Shown piece by piece: positions 6,330 to 8,217 of a DNA stretch of 8,217 nt. Source of the DNA: JBHIER01 sp046760705 [NCBI: bacterium] (GTDB taxonomy: Bacteria > JBHIER01 > G020348925); NCBI GenBank assembly GCA_046760705.1, contig JBHIER010000127.1, positions 1 to 8,217 on the forward strand. The letters run 5' to 3'. Both the position numbers and the translations under genes were made by a program. Positions within the stretch are counted from its first letter, which is position 1. The number at the start of each line of letters is the position of its first letter. The notes beneath the pieces were generated by a model that had not been told where the DNA came from, did not search any database, and saw only the letters and a program-made list of their open reading frames with translations.

Positions 6330-6948
6330 TCAGAGCAAAGTCAAGTGAAAAATCTCACCTTCGAAAATTTTGCCGATGGACCGTCGATCACGGTGATGTA
6401 GATTGCTTCAAATTGTCAGGCACTTTCAGCACCACCGTCTCCTATCGCCCTTAATACATCGAACCAATTCCGGAATGGGATGGTATAAGACAAGCACGAT
6501 TTAGACACCTGTACAGATACTCACCTCTATCCACGATCATTTTGGACAGCCATAAACTTTTACCTTGATCATCATTCTCGATTCCTTTTATGGTACAGAA
6601 ATCCTCTCATAGTATCTACCATTTGTATATATAGCCTCGGCCGTCTTAAGGAAACTTTTGATCGATCCCCAGCGAATATTAAATTAGATTGGGGTGGAAT
6701 TTCTGTGGAAAGGAGATTATACAGTGGGGCTATTTCGACTCACTTTTTTAGGGAATGGGACGAGCTGAACCCAGTCCGGAGAATATGAAAAAGCACGTCC
6801 ACTTCATTCACGGTATATCCCCATGTGTGTCAAAATCTTGGCGTCGTCTACGATTCGTCCGCCTTTCTTGAATCCCTGGCATAGGATTTGCACAGAGGAA
6901 GTGGGAAGCTTCGCGAATCGCTTGTTCAGTTTGCGAAACGGAGGAGGA

Positions 6949-7189
6949 ATGCGGAACCGTTTTTTTCATGGTTGGAATGGTTTTGGTTGCCTCAATCCTT
7001 GTCAGTCCGGGAAAGAGGTGCCAGGGAGAAGAGGCGGCAGCTTTCAAGCCTCCTTTTCTCCTCGGTCAAAGCGTCCTCGAAACCGGGCTCCCCGCGATCT
7101 GCACCGGTTGCCGAATCACGGCCATTGGGACGTACATACCTGTTCCGTGCAAAATGCCTGGGCAAAATGCCCCATTTTTGGTCAAATGA
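6949..7189 (+). pseudogene. Small exported-protein ORF with signal peptide split by a T7 run
   Basis: GGAGGAGG (6940-6947) closely precedes ATG 6949, which reads MRNRFF and then runs into seven T residues (6960-6966). In the next frame the sequence is MVGMVLVASILVSP followed by GKRCQGEE. With one T fewer the two join into MRNRFFMVGMVLVASILVSP, an excellent signal peptide: basic start, hydrophobic core, small residues. The remaining frame runs to TGA 7187-7189, for about 79 residues in total, with cysteines in AICTGC and PVPCKMPG. No family is recognised in the mature part. It lies 27 nt before the next secreted protein gene. It could be a broken gene, an expressed gene needing slippage, or a correct gene carrying a homopolymer miscount; starting at ATG 6968 would lack both ribosome-binding site and basic n-region. 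Confidence 0.45.
7160..7179 (+). terminator. Weak hairpin with T5, possible terminator
   Basis: GGGCA (7160-7164) pairs with TGCCC (7168-7172) across an AAA loop and is followed by CCA... more exactly C-A and five T residues to 7179. The stem is only 5 bp, so termination would be inefficient. It overlaps the last codons of the small exported ORF and lies before the ribosome-binding site of the next gene, so it could be chance. Confidence 0.25.
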
Positions 7190-7216
7190 GGTTTGAAAAG
7201 GAAAGGAGGTGATAAC

Positions 7217-8020
7217 ATGAAGGAACGGATTCTTACCGGTGGTTGGCCCGCAGCCGTGGGGTTGACGGCTCTCCTGCTCGTCTTCAGCGGACCCCTGCTG
7301 GCTGAAGGGACTGGGAAGACGGCCACCGTATCTATGGGGGAACAACTGCCTCTCCGGGCTGAGGGCAGGGTTGAACTGCCTGTGGTAGTCAACACCAGCG
7401 AGCCCATAGCTGGAGTCCAAATCCGGGCCAGCTACGATGCTGCTCTGATGACCCCCGGAACACCCCGGCTCACCGAGCGCAGTGCGGAGATGACGGTGGC
7501 ATTCAACGACCAGGACGGGGAATTGACCGTTATCGTTTACAGCGCTTTGGGGGAGGTGATTCCAGCGGGTGAGGGGCCTGTGTTAGCTATACCTTTTAAG
7601 GTAGAAGACTTTGGACTTTGGACCTCGGACTTAGGACTGGATTTTGAGGAGGTCATTTTGGCCAGTCCGGCGGCCGAAGCTCTCCCAGTGACGGTCAAAC
7701 CGGGTTCGGTTTCGATAGGGAAGCCAGTACCTACTCGCTACAATCTGGCTCAGAACTATCCTAATCCCTTCAACCCCGAAACCAGTATTCAGTACTCAGT
7801 GGTCAGTGATCAGTCCCCTCCCCACATCACACTAAAGATTTACAATATCCTCGGGGAGGAGGTAAGAACGTTGGTGGACGAGCTGAAAGACGCGGGATAC
7901 TATACGGTCACCTGGGATGGAAAGGATAGTGGTGGCTTGGGTGTCGCCAGTGGGGTGTATTTCTACCGTTTGACGGCGGGTGATTTCACCAGCACGAAGC
8001 GAATGGTTCTCCTGAAGTGA
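7217..8020 (+). CDS. Secreted protein: cohesin-like domain plus FlgD-like / T9SS-type C-terminal sorting domain
   Basis: A 267-residue exported protein. A signal peptide (1-29, core AAVGLTALLLVFSG, cleavage after LLA) leads to a beta-rich region (about 36-167) with the pattern of cohesin-type domains: VELPVVVNTSEPIAGVQIRA (52-71), later GEGPVLAIPFKV (118-129) and a closing VKPGSVSI (160-167). A linker then reaches YPNPFNP (181-187) and the FlgD-like Ig fold (LKIYN, VRTLV, VTWDGKDSGG, GVYFYRLTAG) ending KRMVLLK. In FCB bacteria such tails mark cell-surface or T9SS export. Start 7217 is preferred over 7193 because GGAGGTGAT precedes it and the signal peptide follows at once. Two heptanucleotide repeats lie in frame at residues 131-141 and 191-200. 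The role may be binding or adhesion to a surface partner; no catalytic residues are evident. Confidence 0.8.
   Translation: MKERILTGGWPAAVGLTALLLVFSGPLLAEGTGKTATVSMGEQLPLRAEGRVELPVVVNTSEPIAGVQIRASYDAALMTPGTPRLTERSAEMTVAFNDQDGELTVIVYSALGEVIPAGEGPVLAIPFKVEDFGLWTSDLGLDFEEVILASPAAEALPVTVKPGSVSIGKPVPTRYNLAQNYPNPFNPETSIQYSVVSDQSPPHITLKIYNILGEEVRTLVDELKDAGYYTVTWDGKDSGGLGVASGVYFYRLTAGDFTSTKRMVLLK
7607..7641 (+). repeat. In-frame heptanucleotide repeat (GACTTTG type)
   Basis: Five consecutive 7-nt units lie inside the secreted protein gene: GACTTTG, GACTTTG, GACCTCG, GACTTAG and GACTGGA. They encode DFGLWTSDLGL (residues 131-141) in the cohesin-like region. Because 7 is not a multiple of 3, the frame is kept only by the overall length of the insert. 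The sequence differs from the T-rich array before cutA but has the same 7-nt period. Confidence 0.75.
7788..7815 (+). repeat. In-frame heptanucleotide repeat (TCAGTGA type)
   Basis: Four 7-nt units, TTCAGTA, CTCAGTG, GTCAGTG and ATCAGTC, lie within the FlgD-like tail of the secreted protein. They encode about IQYSVVSDQS (residues 191-200), between the first strand after YPNPFNP and the LKIYN strand. That loop tolerates length variation in the family. The decayed relative on the minus strand carries GGTGATT-GGTGAGT at the corresponding place. Confidence 0.75.
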
Positions 8021-8048
8021 AAGAGTCTCGCCCATAGGCATAAGTATC

Positions 8049-8085
8049 CCAGGCGGGCTGTCAGGCTTTGGGATGGCCCGTCTGG
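8049..8085. terminator. 10-bp inverted repeat after the secreted protein gene, no T tract
   Basis: CCAGGCGGGC (8049-8058) pairs with GCCCGTCTGG (8076-8085), with one G-T pair, around a 17-nt loop, 29 nt after the stop codon. A second smaller stem follows: AACACTC (8088-8094) with GAGTGTT (8102-8108). Neither is followed by a T run, so a classical intrinsic terminator is not supported. The position suggests 3' end formation or transcript protection. Confidence 0.4.
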
Positions 8086-8141
8086 TGAACACTCCTTTGC
8101 AGAGTGTTGGTTTACAGAGGAAGGGAACACAGTTCTCTCCA

Positions 8142-8169
8142 TCACTCCAACGTTCCAACACTCCATTGC
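8142..8169. repeat. Short degenerate CACTCCAA-type repeat
   Basis: The stretch before the last start codon reads CACTCCAA, CGTTCCAA, CACTCCAT in succession, a 7-8 nt period. It resembles in style the heptad repeats elsewhere in this window but has a different unit. It sits between the hairpin and the ribosome-binding site of the next gene. Confidence 0.45.
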
Positions 8170-8191
8170 TGACTCTGTAGGAAGGTGATGC

Positions 8192-8217
8192 ATGAAGCGA
8201 CAGTTGTATCAATTCTG
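8192..8217 (+). CDS. Start of a further gene, cut by window edge
   Basis: GGAAGGTGAT (8180-8189) followed by GC and ATG 8192 closely imitates the GGAGGTGAT-AAC-ATG arrangement of the preceding secreted protein gene. The visible residues are MKRQLYQF, a basic start compatible with a signal peptide. An alternative ATG at 8188 (MHEATVVSIL) has less space for the ribosome-binding site. Product unknown; context suggests another exported protein, which is inference. Confidence 0.45.

Larger units (their letters stand above)
5703..6948. other. Gene-poor stretch holding decayed minus-strand genes
   Basis: About 1.25 kb lacks any intact gene of convincing length. Minus-strand reading reveals two recognisable decayed genes, described separately: a FlgD-like sorting domain ending at 5797 and a PaREP1-like gene at 6070-6329. 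Further upstream on the minus strand are short frames that look protein-like but which I cannot assign. One starts near 6455 with VVLKVPDNLK, reminiscent of small antitoxin-like proteins. One is open 6591-6683 and contains FLKTAEAIYTNGRYYE, faintly like the start of a HEPN domain. One ends at 6804 and contains GGRIVDDAKILTHMGIY. No terminator with a T tract is evident after the receptor gene. Transposase or integrase motifs were looked for by eye and not seen. Confidence 0.6.

Noticed and set aside
5703-6948. Insertion sequence or transposon remnant
   Set aside because: No transposase motif, terminal inverted repeats or target duplication could be seen; recognisable fragments are from a secreted protein and a PaREP1-like protein.
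6808-7047. Minus-strand frame of 79 codons
   Set aside because: Lies opposite the signal-peptide ORF and has no recognisable motif.
6823-7212. Plus-strand frame of 129 codons before the secreted protein
   Set aside because: The N-terminal part has no family features, and the good ribosome-binding site is at the internal ATG 6949, whose better continuation is in another frame after the T7 run.

Overview
The window looks like a chromosomal segment of a Gram-negative bacterium from the FCB/candidate-phylum sphere (KSB1-, Zixibacteria-, Latescibacteria- or Calditrichaeota-like). The evidence is a TonB-dependent outer-membrane receptor plus secreted proteins ending in the FlgD-like / type 9 secretion style tail (YPNPFNP ... 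IYN.LG..VRTLV ... GVYFYRL.AG.F..KRMVL.K). Taxonomy is inference only; no rRNA or tRNA gene is visible.

Layout. (1) Positions 1-2371, plus strand: a housekeeping cluster of dapF (5' end cut by the window edge), a CBS-less IMP dehydrogenase-like gene (GuaB3 type) and a thioredoxin. (2) 2374-2523: a T-rich array of degenerate 7-nt units that runs up to the start codon of cutA (2527-2841). (3) 2880-5702: a cobalamin uptake unit with a sigma70-like promoter, a cobalamin riboswitch, two overlapping intrinsic terminators sharing one 5' arm, an ECF-type S component (inner membrane) and a BtuB-like TonB-dependent receptor (outer membrane). Its G+C looks lower than that of dapF-guaB3. (4) 5703-6948: about 1.25 kb without an intact gene, holding decayed genes on the minus strand: the C-terminal sorting domain of a lost secreted protein and a PaREP1-like small protein with a frameshift. 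(5) 6949-8020, plus strand: a small signal-peptide ORF split by a T7 run, then an intact secreted protein with a cohesin-like domain and a FlgD-like tail. (6) 8021-8217: a hairpin, a short degenerate repeat, and the first codons of another gene.

Together: the B12 unit pairs outer-membrane capture (BtuB-like) with an inner-membrane ECF S component under one B12-sensing leader. No BtuC/D/F and no ECF energising module is present, so those must lie elsewhere if they are used. The strongest unexplained pattern is a set of short tandem heptanucleotide repeats of different sequence (GATTTTG-, ATTTCGT-, GACTTTG-, TCAGTGA- and possibly GGTGATT-type). They lie between genes and also in frame within the secreted protein gene; a related insert may sit at the equivalent site of its decayed relative.
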